The notes under the pieces: generated by a model
Told to the model about the DNA's origin: nothing
The model's database searches: none
The model's input: the letters and a program-made list of their open reading frames with translations, nothing else
Shown: piece by piece, positions 25,241 through 34,337 of the stretch
Layout of the letters: every line of letters starts with the position of its first letter
Position numbering within the stretch: position 1 is the stretch's first letter
Position numbers and translations under genes: made by a program
Origin: Prevotella sp.
GTDB taxonomy: Bacteria; Bacteroidota; Bacteroidia; Bacteroidales; Bacteroidaceae
NCBI GenBank assembly: GCA_017934525.1
Contig: JAGBJJ010000009.1
Coordinates: forward strand, 1-64,000
Direction of reading: 5' to 3'
Length of the DNA: 64,000 nt

Positions 25241-26098
25241 ATGAGAACAAACAATGCATTTATAACCGCTGCTGTAGCAGTGCTGTTGATGAGCAGCTGC
25301 GCCAGCAAGAAAGAACTGGTGAGCTGTCAGGACGAGAACAAGGCGCTGAGTAGCAAGCTGATGTCGACCAAGGAAGACCTGGCAGGCAAGAATGCCCGCA
25401 TCGCCAGCCTCGAGGAGCAGCTGAAGGCCCAGCAGGCAGCCCTTTCTGCACAGGAGCAGAAATATGCTCGTCTGCAGGAAAGCCTCGACAAGAGTCTCAC
25501 TAATGCCTCGCAGAACAATATCTCGATTGAGAAACTCGTCGACCAGATTAACGAGTCGAACCAGTACATACGCCATCTGGTGGAGGTGAAGTCGAAGAGC
25601 GATTCGCTCAACATGGTGCTCAGCAACAACCTCACCCGCTCGCTCTCGAAGGAGGAGCTCAAGGAGGTCGACGTGCAGGTGCTGAAGGGTGTGGTCTATA
25701 TCTCGCTGGCCGACAACATGCTCTACAAGAGCGGCTCCTACGAAATCAACGACCGTGCTGCCGAGACGCTCTCGAAGATTGCTAAGATTATCAAAGACTA
25801 TAAGGACTACGACGTGCTCATCGAGGGTAACACCGACAACGTGCCCATTTCGCGCGAGAATATCCGTAACAACTGGGACCTCTCCTGTCTGCGCGCCTCG
25901 AGCGTGGTGCAGGCCCTGCAGACGAAGTATGGCGTTGACCCGAAGCGCCTCACTGCCGGCGGCCGCGGCGAATATAACCCCCTGCAGTCGAACGACACCG
26001 AACTGGGCAAGCAGCGCAACCGTCGCACCCAGATTATCATCACGCCGAAGCTCGATGAGTTTATGGAGCTCATCGGCGAGGCCCCAGAAGCGAACTGA
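25241..26098 (+). CDS. OmpA-family peptidoglycan-binding lipoprotein with coiled coil
   Basis: 285 residues. A lipoprotein signal (MSSC, Cys20) is followed by a long heptad coiled coil (about 28-150: ENKALSSKLMSTKEDLAGKNARIASLEEQ-type). The OmpA/Pal domain spans about 165-280 and has GNTDNVPI, NNWDLSCLRASSVVQAL and GGRGEYNPLQSNDT, the residues that bind diaminopimelate in peptidoglycan. It probably tethers the outer membrane to the wall. Monocistronic, with a promoter at 25202 and a terminator at 26115. Confidence 0.9.
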   Translation: MRTNNAFITAAVAVLLMSSCASKKELVSCQDENKALSSKLMSTKEDLAGKNARIASLEEQLKAQQAALSAQEQKYARLQESLDKSLTNASQNNISIEKLVDQINESNQYIRHLVEVKSKSDSLNMVLSNNLTRSLSKEELKEVDVQVLKGVVYISLADNMLYKSGSYEINDRAAETLSKIAKIIKDYKDYDVLIEGNTDNVPISRENIRNNWDLSCLRASSVVQALQTKYGVDPKRLTAGGRGEYNPLQSNDTELGKQRNRRTQIIITPKLDEFMELIGEAPEAN

Positions 26099-26114
26099 TA
26101 GGAACTCTCTCCAA

Positions 26115-26141
26115 CCCCCTCCAAAGCGAGGGGGCTTTTTG
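26115..26141 (+). terminator. Intrinsic terminator after the OmpA-family gene
   Basis: CCCCCTC (26115-26121) pairs with GAGGGGG (26128-26134) and is followed by CTTTTTGG, 16 bp past the stop. Confidence 0.85.
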
Positions 26142-26270
26142 GTTTCATGTCGAAGTTCCGGTTGCACTCATACCTTCCCCAGAAGCCTGTCTTCCTTTCA
26201 GACAGACGTGCAGACTGGCGTGCATGAAGGCGCTTGCTATGGCATTTTATATACTACATAAAACTTCTCT

Positions 26271-27320
26271 ATGATGAAAAAACTACTTCTTTTGGCAGCC
26301 ATGGGCTGCGCTGTGGGAGCACAGGGCCAGAACATGGTGAAGGGCGACTACGGCTATCTCTACTGTCACATGAGTGATCGCGGCGAGTTTACCGCCTATG
26401 CCCTCAGTCGCGACGGCTATCACTACGAAGACCTGCTTGACGGCGAGGCCGTGATGGACCCGCAGGAGCATGCCCGCATTGAAGGCGGGCAGCGCGACGC
26501 CTATATCACCCGCAGCTATGACGGGCGCGGCTATGTGATGGTGACCACCGACATGTGTGTGGCTAAGTCGCACGTGTGGGACAACTACGGCATCGACCTG
26601 CTCCGCAGCGACGACCTCATCCACTGGCAGTCGGTGACGTTCGACTACCGTCTGGGACCGCAGATATTCTGCGACCCGCAGTCGCCCAGCGTCTACCGCG
26701 ACTGGTCGACCATCAACCGCGTGTGGGCCCCGCAGATTTTTTGGGACCCCAACTATCGCTGGCCCGACGGCGAGTGGGGCGGATATATGATTTACTACTC
26801 CATGCTCAACCGCCAGGAGGAGGCCTACGACCGCATGTACTACAGCTATGCCGACAAGTCGTTCACGCGGCTGACGCAGCCCCGTCTGCTCTTCGACTGG
26901 GGCTATGCCACCATCGATGCCGACATCAATCTGCTCAACGACGGCCTCTACCACATGCTCATCAAGAAAGAGGGTGGGCACCCCGGCATCTACACCGCCA
27001 CCTCGAAGCATCTCACCCACGGCTGGGGGGAGCCGGTGGAAGACGACTACGTCTCGTTTGAAGGACGTAAGAACTGCGAGGGCAGCAGTGCCTTCCAGCT
27101 CATCGGCGACTCGACGTGGCGCGTGGCCTACATACAGTATAGCGACAGCCCCAAGCACTACCGTATCTGCAAGGCCGACGAGCACCTGCGGGGCTTTCAT
27201 GACCCTGTAGACATAGAGGGCGTCACGGCACCGCAGCATGGCTCGTTTATGCGGCTGACGAAGAAGGAGTATCGCCGGTTGCAGAAGTGGAGCCGCCGGA
27301 TGACCGCCGCCCGCCGCTGA
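26271..27320 (+). CDS. GH43-like secreted glycoside hydrolase
   Basis: 349 residues with a signal peptide ending near VGAQGQ. The repeated short segments fit a five-bladed propeller: YLYCHMSDRGEFTAYALSRDG, GGQRDAYITRS, LIHWQSVTFDYR, RVWAPQIFWDP, GYMIYYSMLNR, TIDADINLLNDGLYHMLIK and CEGSSAFQLIG. RVWAPQIFWD and the Asp-rich DADINLL are typical of GH43 proteins acting on arabinose- or xylose-containing chains. The Asp/Glu catalytic set cannot be assigned confidently by eye, so specificity is open. It is separate from the OmpA gene (terminator between) and converges on the GH2 gene. Confidence 0.7.
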   Translation: MMKKLLLLAAMGCAVGAQGQNMVKGDYGYLYCHMSDRGEFTAYALSRDGYHYEDLLDGEAVMDPQEHARIEGGQRDAYITRSYDGRGYVMVTTDMCVAKSHVWDNYGIDLLRSDDLIHWQSVTFDYRLGPQIFCDPQSPSVYRDWSTINRVWAPQIFWDPNYRWPDGEWGGYMIYYSMLNRQEEAYDRMYYSYADKSFTRLTQPRLLFDWGYATIDADINLLNDGLYHMLIKKEGGHPGIYTATSKHLTHGWGEPVEDDYVSFEGRKNCEGSSAFQLIGDSTWRVAYIQYSDSPKHYRICKADEHLRGFHDPVDIEGVTAPQHGSFMRLTKKEYRRLQKWSRRMTAARR

Positions 27321-27349
27321 CAGAAGTTTACTCTGTGTCTGTCTTTTTG

Positions 27350-27404
27350 ATATAGACGCATGAAAGCCATGGCAGAGGTAGCCATGGCTTTCATGCGTCT
27401 ATAT
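27350..27404. terminator. 24-bp perfect hairpin between convergent genes
   Basis: Arms 27350-27373 and 27381-27404 are fully complementary around a 7-nt loop. It separates the GH43-like gene from the minus-strand GH2 gene. There is no clear T-run on either side, so its mode of action is uncertain. Confidence 0.7.
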
Positions 27405-27449
27405 ATTTGCCTTCTTATGCAGACGGGCCCCTTCTGGCAAAGACCATGT

Positions 27450-29990
27450 CTACAGCGTCAGCTCAGCCGACTGGAGCAGTGGCGCTGTGGCCCTCACCTT
27501 GATAGGAGCATGCGCTTCCTCTGCCAGTATGTAAGCCACGAGTCGGCCGCCATGCAGGCGCAGGCGGGAGGGCGCGCGATAGTGTGGAGCGCGGCGCACG
27601 GGCGGCACCTGCATGATGTTGCCGTTTTCCATTCCAAGCAGACGGGCCGGCCCCTCCAGATGAAGTGCCACCTCGCAGTCGGCCAGGTATGCGGTGCGGC
27701 CGTCGCCGTCGACCGCCTCAATGGTGACGATGCTGACGCGTTCGCCGGCCTTCCGTTCGCCGACGGTTATGCGCAGCCCTTGAGGCTGGCGACAGGTGTA
27801 TAGCTCATAAGAGGCGCCGTTGGCGGCTTGGCAGCGCAGCGTGCCTGGCTGGTAGTTCAGGTCCCAGTAGAGAATGGCCGTGGCCGAGTCGCGCTTCGCC
27901 TCGCCGCCGACGGGCATGCCGTTCAGCGTGAGGCTGGCCGAGGCGGCATTGGTGTAGCAAACCACGCGCACGCGCTGCCCCTCGTCGTAGCTCCACACGT
28001 CGGGAGCCCACGACGACACATAGTTACCGTCATTGGCCGACTGAAGCGCCAGAGGGTAAGCGCCAATGTAGCACACAGGCTCTTCGCTCCAAAGGGCGGC
28101 GCGATACCAGCCTATGGGCTTGCGCTCGCCCTTCAGGTCGAGCAGTCCGGCCGATGAGCCGCGTGCGGGCCATATGCCCGCCTCGCCCAGATAGTCGATG
28201 CCCGTCCATAGAAACTGCCCGAAGATGTGGTCGTTTTGTTCCACAGCCTGCCATGCGGGCAGGTCATGACGGTTTTCAGAGCCGTAGATGACACGCTTGG
28301 GATACCTCGCGTGGTCTTCGTCGTAGCGGCTCTCAGTGTAGTTGTAGCCCACCACGTCGACAGCCTCGGGATAGGCCGTTGCGTTCGACATGACCACACC
28401 GGCCAGTGCACCCGTGACGGGGCGCGACGTGTCGATGCCCCTGACCACGGCTGCCAGCCGCTGCGCGATATGGCCGATGCGCTCAGCATGAGGCTGGCCG
28501 GGCTTGTAGCCGCCGTACATGGGCTGGGTGAAGCCGCCGGTGCCGCCGTCGAGCACGGGATGAGAGTAAGGGTCGTTGGGATAGTCCACCTCGTTGCCGA
28601 TGCTCCACAGAAACACCGAGGGGTGGCAGCGGTCGCGCCGCACCATGTCGGCCACGTCGTGCTCAATCCATTCCTCGAAGAAGGTGTAGGTGCCCTGATA
28701 GCCCGGTGCCCCCTGGTTCCATCCCTTCAGCCATTTGCGTTTGGGAAACTCCCATTCGTCGCTGGCCTCGTCCATGACGAGCAAGCCCAGCTCGTCGCAG
28801 AGGTCGTAGAGCTCAGGCATGTGTGGGTTGTGGCTCATGCGGATGGCATTGGTGCCGATGCGCTTCAGCTCGGTGAGCCGCTGCCGCCAAACCTCGCGGG
28901 GCACGGCGGTGCCCAGTGCGCCGGCATCGTCGTGCAGGCAGACGCCTTTCACCTTTATCCACTGGCCGTTGAGGGCAAAGCCACGGTCGGGCGAGAACTG
29001 CAGCGTGCGCAGACCGGCCTTCACGGTGGAGCTGTCGCACACGGCGGCGGGCGTGGCATCGGTGCCGCCGTTGAGCAGTCTGGTGTGTAGGGTGTATAGA
29101 TAGGGCTTGTCAAGCGACCAGCGCTGCGGGTTCTTCACACTGAGGCGCACCGTCTTCTTCTCTTGTGTGCTGATGGGCGTGCGTGCAGTGGCCACGATGC
29201 GCCCGTCGGCGTCGGCCAGTTCCACCACAGCGCTCAGCTGCACCGGCGTCCTCGTGAGGCGTTCGTCGGTGGTCTCTACATCGACCTCAACGATGGCTTT
29301 GCCGCGCGAGATGCTTTGCAGCCGGTAGGCTGTGCCCCATTGCGCCAGATGTATTTGCGGCGACCGGATGAGCCACACGTGGCGGTTGATGCCCGAGCCG
29401 GTGTACCAGCGTGCGTCGGCCTCTTCCGAGTGGTCCACACGCACGGCCACCATGTTCTGTCCGTCGGGGCGTAGGTGGGGCGTGATATCGCAGAGAAACG
29501 ATGCAAATCCGCTTGGCCTGTGGCCGGCACGCTCGCCGTTGACAAAGACCTCAGCATGGCTGTAGGCACCCTCGAAGTAGAGGAAGAACTTCTGCTTGGC
29601 CCCGCCCCCTTCAGGAAGGAGGGGAGAGCTTGATGCGATAGAGGCTCCACTCCCTTCGGAGGGGGGTATGTGGAGTAGTCTTCTATACCATCCTATGCCG
29701 CCGGGCAGATAGCCCTGACATGATGCCTTGTCGGGCGACATGGGCAGCTCGATGCCCCAGTCGTGGGGTAGCTGCACTTGTCGCCACCTGGTGTCGTCGT
29801 ATGAGGGCTGCGCCATGTCGGGCGACTCGACGATGTTCCATGCCGAGTCGACGCGCAGAAAGCGCCAGCCGTCGTCGAGCAGTGTGGCTTCTCCGAATGA
29901 TACCTGTGCCCGGCTGTTGGTGCAGAGCAGAGCGAAGAGAAAGAAGAAGGTAAGACGTAGTAGCATGATGTGCTTAGTTTTTTGTGCCAT
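27450..29990 (-). CDS. GH2 glycosidase (beta-galactosidase-like)
   Basis: About 846 residues. The start is taken at ATG 29990 (MAQKTKHIMLLRL, signal peptide ending NSRAQ); a further ATG at 29966 is possible. Earlier in-frame codons run through the GGCC element and are unlikely to be used. GH2 layout: sugar-binding sandwich (LPHDWGIELPMS to about 190), immunoglobulin-like domain, then the barrel with RMSHNPHMPELYDLCDELG, FLWSIGNEVDYP (acid/base Glu about 467) and IYGSENRHD (nucleophile Glu about 570). C-terminal domains follow (YVSSWAPDVWSYDEGQ, then an Ig-like end), as in many Bacteroidales GH2 enzymes. The exact sugar (beta-galactose, glucuronate or other) is not decided by sequence inspection. 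Confidence 0.87.
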   Translation of the reverse strand: MAQKTKHIMLLRLTFFFLFALLCTNSRAQVSFGEATLLDDGWRFLRVDSAWNIVESPDMAQPSYDDTRWRQVQLPHDWGIELPMSPDKASCQGYLPGGIGWYRRLLHIPPSEGSGASIASSSPLLPEGGGAKQKFFLYFEGAYSHAEVFVNGERAGHRPSGFASFLCDITPHLRPDGQNMVAVRVDHSEEADARWYTGSGINRHVWLIRSPQIHLAQWGTAYRLQSISRGKAIVEVDVETTDERLTRTPVQLSAVVELADADGRIVATARTPISTQEKKTVRLSVKNPQRWSLDKPYLYTLHTRLLNGGTDATPAAVCDSSTVKAGLRTLQFSPDRGFALNGQWIKVKGVCLHDDAGALGTAVPREVWRQRLTELKRIGTNAIRMSHNPHMPELYDLCDELGLLVMDEASDEWEFPKRKWLKGWNQGAPGYQGTYTFFEEWIEHDVADMVRRDRCHPSVFLWSIGNEVDYPNDPYSHPVLDGGTGGFTQPMYGGYKPGQPHAERIGHIAQRLAAVVRGIDTSRPVTGALAGVVMSNATAYPEAVDVVGYNYTESRYDEDHARYPKRVIYGSENRHDLPAWQAVEQNDHIFGQFLWTGIDYLGEAGIWPARGSSAGLLDLKGERKPIGWYRAALWSEEPVCYIGAYPLALQSANDGNYVSSWAPDVWSYDEGQRVRVVCYTNAASASLTLNGMPVGGEAKRDSATAILYWDLNYQPGTLRCQAANGASYELYTCRQPQGLRITVGERKAGERVSIVTIEAVDGDGRTAYLADCEVALHLEGPARLLGMENGNIMQVPPVRRAPHYRAPSRLRLHGGRLVAYILAEEAHAPIKVRATAPLLQSAELTL

Positions 29991-30032
29991 AAAAAGTCGT
30001 TGCTGCGGTGAAAGGGTGATACTATAGAGTGA

Positions 30033-30090
30033 AATTTTGGCCGGAATTCTTTTGATTTTGGCCGGAATTGCACGAATTCCGGCCAAAATA
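30033..30090. repeat. 58-bp triple GGCC palindrome element, copy 3
   Basis: GGCC centres at 30039, 30060 and 30081, 21 bp apart. It lies 43 bp upstream of the GH2 start, between two minus-strand genes. No TAnnTTTG element was seen between it and the GH2 gene. Confidence 0.9.
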
Positions 30091-30197
30091 TCGCTTAGGT
30101 GAGTCTTCACTGCGGGCGGAAAATCATTCCGTTGGCGTAGAACTGACGGGCAGAAGAGGGCAGAAGCTGCGCCCGCAGGCAGATGGCGCGAGGGTCT

Positions 30198-30938
30198 TCA
30201 GTCGAGGAAGCCCTGTCGTCTGAGCGTGTCGAGCAGTGTGGCCGACATGGCCTCGTTGTCCTTTCGGGTATAGCGAATGTCGGTAAACACCTGGGCGAGC
30301 GTCTCTTTCTGGTTGAGCGTCACAAAGTGGCGGTTCTCTTCCAGTTGCTCCTTATATTTATAATAGGTGTCGATATCGGCAGGGGTGTAGTCGTGGTAGG
30401 TCTCCTGATGCACGAAGCTCTCCGTAGGCAGACGGTCGCTGAGCGGCGGCTCTTCAGCCGGCCAGCCCACGGTAAGGGTGGCCACGGGCATGACGAGGCG
30501 CGGCAGGCGCAGCACGTCGATGATGAGTTGCGGCATGTAGACGGTGGTGCCCAGATAGCAGTAGCCCAGCCCCTCTTCGTCCATGAGGTTGCAGAGCGTC
30601 TGCGTGTAGAGCAGGGCGTCGATGCTGGCGTTGATAAACGAGAGGAAGTTATCGTAGCCAGGCTCGGCCTTGCGGCAGCGTGCCCACTGTGTGGTGCGAT
30701 TGAAGTCGGCGCAGACGGTGAGCACCACGGGGGCTTCAGTGATCATGGGCTGATGGAAGTGTGCCGGAGCGAGCCGCTGCTTCATGTCGTCAGCCCGTGT
30801 GACGACGACGCTGTAAAGCTGCAGGTTGCCCATGGTTTGCGTGCGGGCCGCCTCGGTGAGGAGGCGGCCCAGCAGCTTGTCGTCGACGTCGCGGTCGGCA
30901 TATTTCCTGACGGTGCGTCGGGTGAGAAGACTATTCAT
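30198..30938 (-). CDS. Nitroreductase-family flavoprotein
   Basis: 246 residues. The N-terminal LLTRRTVRKYADRDVDDKLLGRLLTEAARTQTMGNLQ is the FMN-binding start of NADPH-dependent nitroreductases; the mid part (DALLYTQTLCNLMDEEGLGYCYLGTTVY) and PVATLTVGWPAEEP are family features. It would reduce nitro-aromatics, flavins or quinones in the cytoplasm. It begins 38 bp after the stop of the M6 protease gene on the same strand and has no clear promoter of its own, so the two may be co-transcribed. Confidence 0.88.
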   Translation of the reverse strand: MNSLLTRRTVRKYADRDVDDKLLGRLLTEAARTQTMGNLQLYSVVVTRADDMKQRLAPAHFHQPMITEAPVVLTVCADFNRTTQWARCRKAEPGYDNFLSFINASIDALLYTQTLCNLMDEEGLGYCYLGTTVYMPQLIIDVLRLPRLVMPVATLTVGWPAEEPPLSDRLPTESFVHQETYHDYTPADIDTYYKYKEQLEENRHFVTLNQKETLAQVFTDIRYTRKDNEAMSATLLDTLRRQGFLD

Positions 30939-30976
30939 ATTTCTTAGTTATGAGTTTATATCAGGGAGCGTTCTTC

Positions 30977-33097
30977 TTATTTGAAGAACTTCTTCCCGCC
31001 AACGATGTAAAGACCGCGACTGGGCTGGCCGTTCACCTTGCGACCCATCAGGTCGTAGACGGCGGAAGCCTCGCGGGCGTCGCGGCTGTCGATGGCCTTG
31101 ATGCCCACGGTGGGATCGGTCTCGTCGACAGTGACGAGCACCTCGTCGAGCAGGAAGCGCTTGGCAGGCATGAAGGTCAGCTTGGTGGTGCCAGTGCCCT
31201 TGATGGTAGCCTTGAAATCAGTCCATTCAAACGACTTCATCTCAAATACCGACGGCTCGATGACGGCACCGTTGCTGGCGCTGATGGTCAGGGCCGTGCC
31301 GTCCTGATTCCATGATGTAGCCTTGAAGGTGATGACGGCCTGCCCGTCGGTCAGCTGTATGGTGGGCGTGGTGACGGTGCCTGCCGTGCTGCTGTTGCCG
31401 AAGCGTGCGCACTGGTATCCGCCGAAGGCCTTAGTCTGGGTGAGATCCCATCCCTCATTGTCGGGGGTGAACACCGACGAGGCAATGCTTGTGCTCCACA
31501 CGCCGTCGTTGCCGCCCGTGCCGTTGCATTTGTTGAACGACTCATAGAACAGGGTGCCTTCGTGCTGCTCTTCCTCCTTGGCCTTGCCGCGGAAGTAGAA
31601 CGACATGGTGCCGTCGTCGTTGCGCGTAATCTGCAGCAGTGCCTTGTCCATCCTCTTGGTGCCGTCGGTGTTGGCATTATAGAGAGTGGCTGCGGGCGAC
31701 GAGGTGGCCGTCAGCGAGTCGCGTTTGTTGTAGGGGTAGGTGTCGCCGCTGCTGCCGTATTTCGACTTTTGGTTGTTGGCGTGGAAGATGGTGCAGCGCT
31801 GATGGTCGTTGGCAGGCACGCCCCACGACAGTGCGGTGTATTTCGACACGTTGGTGTTGACGATGTTGTTGGCCCAGATGTCGTAGTCGAAGTCTACATG
31901 CAGCACCAGCAGTCCCTGTCCGGGCAGGTAGGCATCCCATCCCGTCTTCTGTCGGTTTTCCACCAGATAGTATTCGTTGGCATAATTGTCGTTACGCAGC
32001 ATATATACCTCGGGTGCCTCGCTAATAGCCTTCATGTTGTCAATCTGCTGGCTCTCCACGAGTTCTATGGGCTCCACCCATCCGCTGGTGTACTTCTCGA
32101 AGCTGGTGTAGTTAGCCGGGCAGAAACCATTGTCGTTGTATGCGCCGTAGTCCATGAGCGACCAGGCGCCCATGCCGAAGTTGCCGCCATACTGCGTGTC
32201 GTACATATCGGGCAGCCCCAGGCAGTGGGAGAACTCGTGGCAGATGGTGCCAATGCCAGCTATAGAGTTGGCCGTGCGCTCGTTGGTGCAGGCATAGGTG
32301 TCGATAGTGACGTCGTCGAGGTGCAGCGTCTTGCCGTAGTCGCTCTCGCTGAGCTCCCACTCGTGGGGCCATACCGTTGAAGATGCACCGCCGTCGGCCT
32401 CGCCTTGTCCGGCATAGATGACGAGCACCTGGTCAACGCGTCCGTCGCCGTCCCAGTCGTAGTTGGTGAAGTCTACGTCATCGTCGGCAGCATTACAGGC
32501 GGCTGCTACCATCTCGCCGGGGCGCAAGTCGTTGCCCTGGCTGTCGTTCTGTCCGTAGTAAGAGTAGTTGCGGGGCAGTTGATAGGGTCCCACCACGTCG
32601 AAGGTGAGCTCAAACTGACCGTAAGACTGGGCTTTGAAGTAGTCGTAGACCGATCCCACGAAGCCTTCTTCGGAGGTGTAGCCCTCTTCGTTGCAGATGC
32701 GCTCATAGAGTGCTTTGTCGTGTTCCTCTTTGAACTTCATGTTGGCGAAGTTGACCAGTATGACCAGGCCCTTCTTCTTGCCGGTGTAGTGGGTGAAGTC
32801 GCCGATGCCCTTCTTGGGCAGGCGGGCAGCGCGGCGGGCTTCTGCCTTGGCACGCCGTGCCATGGCTTTGGCTTGCATGCTCTCTGCATCGGCCTTGATG
32901 AGATGGTCGTTTTCTTCTGCATACAGGGTGCCGTCGGCGGCCTCCCAGAAATGCACGTGTTCATCGCCTTTGAGCTGCACACGGACCTCTGTGCCGTCGG
33001 CAAGTTTGCGAGTAGTCCACAGTCCCTTCTTTGCAGGGATAGCTGATGCTCCAAGAGTGACAAGGAGCAACGATAAGGTAAAGAATAATTTCTTCAT
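30977..33097 (-). CDS. M6-family metalloprotease with type IX sorting tail
   Basis: 706 residues. A signal peptide (to about GASA) is followed by a short propeptide and an Arg/Ala-rich charged stretch (about 75-100). The M6 (immune inhibitor A-like) domain has ICHEFSHCLGLPDMYD at about 284-299 (zinc His residues and catalytic Glu) and the following GMGAWSLMDYG. An upstream DYDWDGDGRVD-like loop resembles a calcium site. A beta-sandwich of about 150 residues leads to the sorting tail YDLMGRKV...RGLYIVGGKKFFK. It is therefore a secreted zinc protease, probably surface-attached. It has a promoter at 33126-33133 and diverges from the RNR-like gene. Confidence 0.9.
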   Translation of the reverse strand: MKKLFFTLSLLLVTLGASAIPAKKGLWTTRKLADGTEVRVQLKGDEHVHFWEAADGTLYAEENDHLIKADAESMQAKAMARRAKAEARRAARLPKKGIGDFTHYTGKKKGLVILVNFANMKFKEEHDKALYERICNEEGYTSEEGFVGSVYDYFKAQSYGQFELTFDVVGPYQLPRNYSYYGQNDSQGNDLRPGEMVAAACNAADDDVDFTNYDWDGDGRVDQVLVIYAGQGEADGGASSTVWPHEWELSESDYGKTLHLDDVTIDTYACTNERTANSIAGIGTICHEFSHCLGLPDMYDTQYGGNFGMGAWSLMDYGAYNDNGFCPANYTSFEKYTSGWVEPIELVESQQIDNMKAISEAPEVYMLRNDNYANEYYLVENRQKTGWDAYLPGQGLLVLHVDFDYDIWANNIVNTNVSKYTALSWGVPANDHQRCTIFHANNQKSKYGSSGDTYPYNKRDSLTATSSPAATLYNANTDGTKRMDKALLQITRNDDGTMSFYFRGKAKEEEQHEGTLFYESFNKCNGTGGNDGVWSTSIASSVFTPDNEGWDLTQTKAFGGYQCARFGNSSTAGTVTTPTIQLTDGQAVITFKATSWNQDGTALTISASNGAVIEPSVFEMKSFEWTDFKATIKGTGTTKLTFMPAKRFLLDEVLVTVDETDPTVGIKAIDSRDAREASAVYDLMGRKVNGQPSRGLYIVGGKKFFK

Positions 33098-33125
33098 ATT
33101 TCTTCGATTTCTATAAATTTGGATG

Positions 33126-33133
33126 CAAAGTTA
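33126..33133 (-). promoter_or_regulatory. -7 element of the M6 protease gene
   Basis: TAACTTTG on the minus strand, 29 bp before the ATG at 33097. Confidence 0.6.
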
Positions 33134-33174
33134 CGAAAAAAAAAGCAAACCATTGCTTTTTGGCTATAGTTTTT

Positions 33175-33204
33175 TTGAAATGTGGTTGATTTTCATTATC
33201 TTTG
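33175..33204 (+). promoter_or_regulatory. Promoter of the RNR-like gene
   Basis: TTG (33175-33177), a 19-bp spacer and TATCTTTG (33197-33204), 29 bp before ATG 33233. It shows that the gene is an independent transcription unit and not the tail of a cut gene. Confidence 0.65.
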
Positions 33205-33232
33205 CACCTGAATTTAAATTACGTTTATATCT

Positions 33233-33919
33233 ATGGAACTACATTCTGTAAACACCATCGGGCAGGCCCTGCAGGCTGTGATGTCGGCATGCGGCGGCGA
33301 GCAGCAGGTGGTGAAGCGGCTTGCAGAGGCCGAGCGTCAGGTGGCCGAAGGAGTGGGCGAGGCCCAGATAACGCGGCTGCTGGCACGGCTGCGCGCCATG
33401 GTGCCGGCGGAGCAGATGCTGCCCGGCGTGGCTCAGGTGGTAGAGGTAAGGCCTCAGGTGCTCGAGTGCGATGTGGTGCGCTTTCAGAACAACAAGGAGA
33501 AGTGGGTGGCCCTGGTGGGCCTGCTCGACGGCTATCCTTATGAGATATTCACCGGTCTGCAAGACGACGATGAGGGCATCATGATACCTAAGTCGGTGTC
33601 GAAGGGCCGCATTGTAAAGCAGGTTAACGGCGACGGCACCAAACGCTACGACTTCCAGTTTGAGAACACACGAGGCTATAAGATTACCGTCGAGGGCCTC
33701 TCAGAGAAGTTCAATCCCGAGTATTGGAACTATGCCAAGCTCATCTCCGGTGTGCTGCGCTACCGCATGCCTATCGAGAATGTCATCAAGCTGGTAGGCT
33801 CGCTGCAGTTGCGCGACGAGAGTATCAATACGTGGAAGAACGGCGTGGAGCGCGCGCTGAAGAAATACCTGCCGGGCAGTAATGACTCCGACGAAACGCC
33901 CTCGGCCGATGAACAGTAG
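33233..33919 (+). CDS. Free-standing C-terminal module of class II (B12) ribonucleotide reductase
   Basis: 228 residues. Residues about 75-220 closely resemble the C-terminal part of adenosylcobalamin-dependent ribonucleoside-diphosphate reductase: VVRFQNNKEKWVALVGLLDG, YEIFTG, KRYDFQFENTRGYKITVEGLS, EYWNYAKLISGVLRYRMPIE and SINTWKNGVERALKKYLP. The large catalytic barrel is absent. So is the terminal Cys-rich CPxCG zinc region that normally follows. Residues 1-70 are a different, Glu/Arg-rich helical stretch. The gene has its own promoter and overlaps folB by 11 bp, so it seems maintained rather than a random fragment. It could regulate or assist an RNR elsewhere, or be a duplicated domain with a new job. 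The similarity is recalled, not computed. Confidence 0.75.
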   Translation: MELHSVNTIGQALQAVMSACGGEQQVVKRLAEAERQVAEGVGEAQITRLLARLRAMVPAEQMLPGVAQVVEVRPQVLECDVVRFQNNKEKWVALVGLLDGYPYEIFTGLQDDDEGIMIPKSVSKGRIVKQVNGDGTKRYDFQFENTRGYKITVEGLSEKFNPEYWNYAKLISGVLRYRMPIENVIKLVGSLQLRDESINTWKNGVERALKKYLPGSNDSDETPSADEQ

Positions 33920-34283
33920 CATCTTCATCAACAGGGCGCGTTTCTATGCCTTCCATGGCGTCATGCCGCAGGAGAGTCGCGTAGGAGCCGACTACGAGGT
34001 GACGCTGGAGGTGGGCTACGACTTCAGCGAGGCGATGGCTACCGACGAGGTGGACTGCACCATCAGCTATGCCGACCTCTATGCAGTGCTGGAGCGCCAG
34101 ATGGCCGTGCCGTCGCGTCTGCTGGAGCATGTGGCCGGGCGCATCGTGAAAGCAATTGTAGATGACTATCCGCAGGTGGAGTGGGTCGACCTCTCGGTAG
34201 TGAAGGTCAATCCCCCCATGGGAGCACATTGCGATGGTGCCGGCGTGCATCTTCACTTAATAAATGATAAAACTGAGAAGTGA
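33909..34283 (+). CDS. folB: Dihydroneopterin aldolase
   Basis: Cleaves dihydroneopterin to 6-hydroxymethyl-dihydropterin in folate synthesis. 124 residues, normal length. Motifs: IFINRARFYAFHGVMPQESRVG, DYEVTLEVGYD, TISYADLYAV, LLEHVAGRI and a final VKVNPPMGAHCDG. The first His/Gly loop and the Glu in LLEHVA are the usual pterin-site elements. ATG 33909 overlaps the RNR-like gene by 11 bp in another frame, which suggests translational coupling; ATG-less extension to 33882 is not needed. Confidence 0.92.
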   Translation: MNSSIFINRARFYAFHGVMPQESRVGADYEVTLEVGYDFSEAMATDEVDCTISYADLYAVLERQMAVPSRLLEHVAGRIVKAIVDDYPQVEWVDLSVVKVNPPMGAHCDGAGVHLHLINDKTEK

Positions 34284-34309
34284 AGTACCATTATCTCGCT
34301 AATAATTCG

Positions 34310-34317
34310 TAATTTTG
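34310..34317 (+). promoter_or_regulatory. -7 element of the amidase gene
   Basis: TAATTTTG, 20 bp before ATG 34338. Confidence 0.5.
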
Positions 34318-34337
34318 CACCGCACAATTCGAATGGT

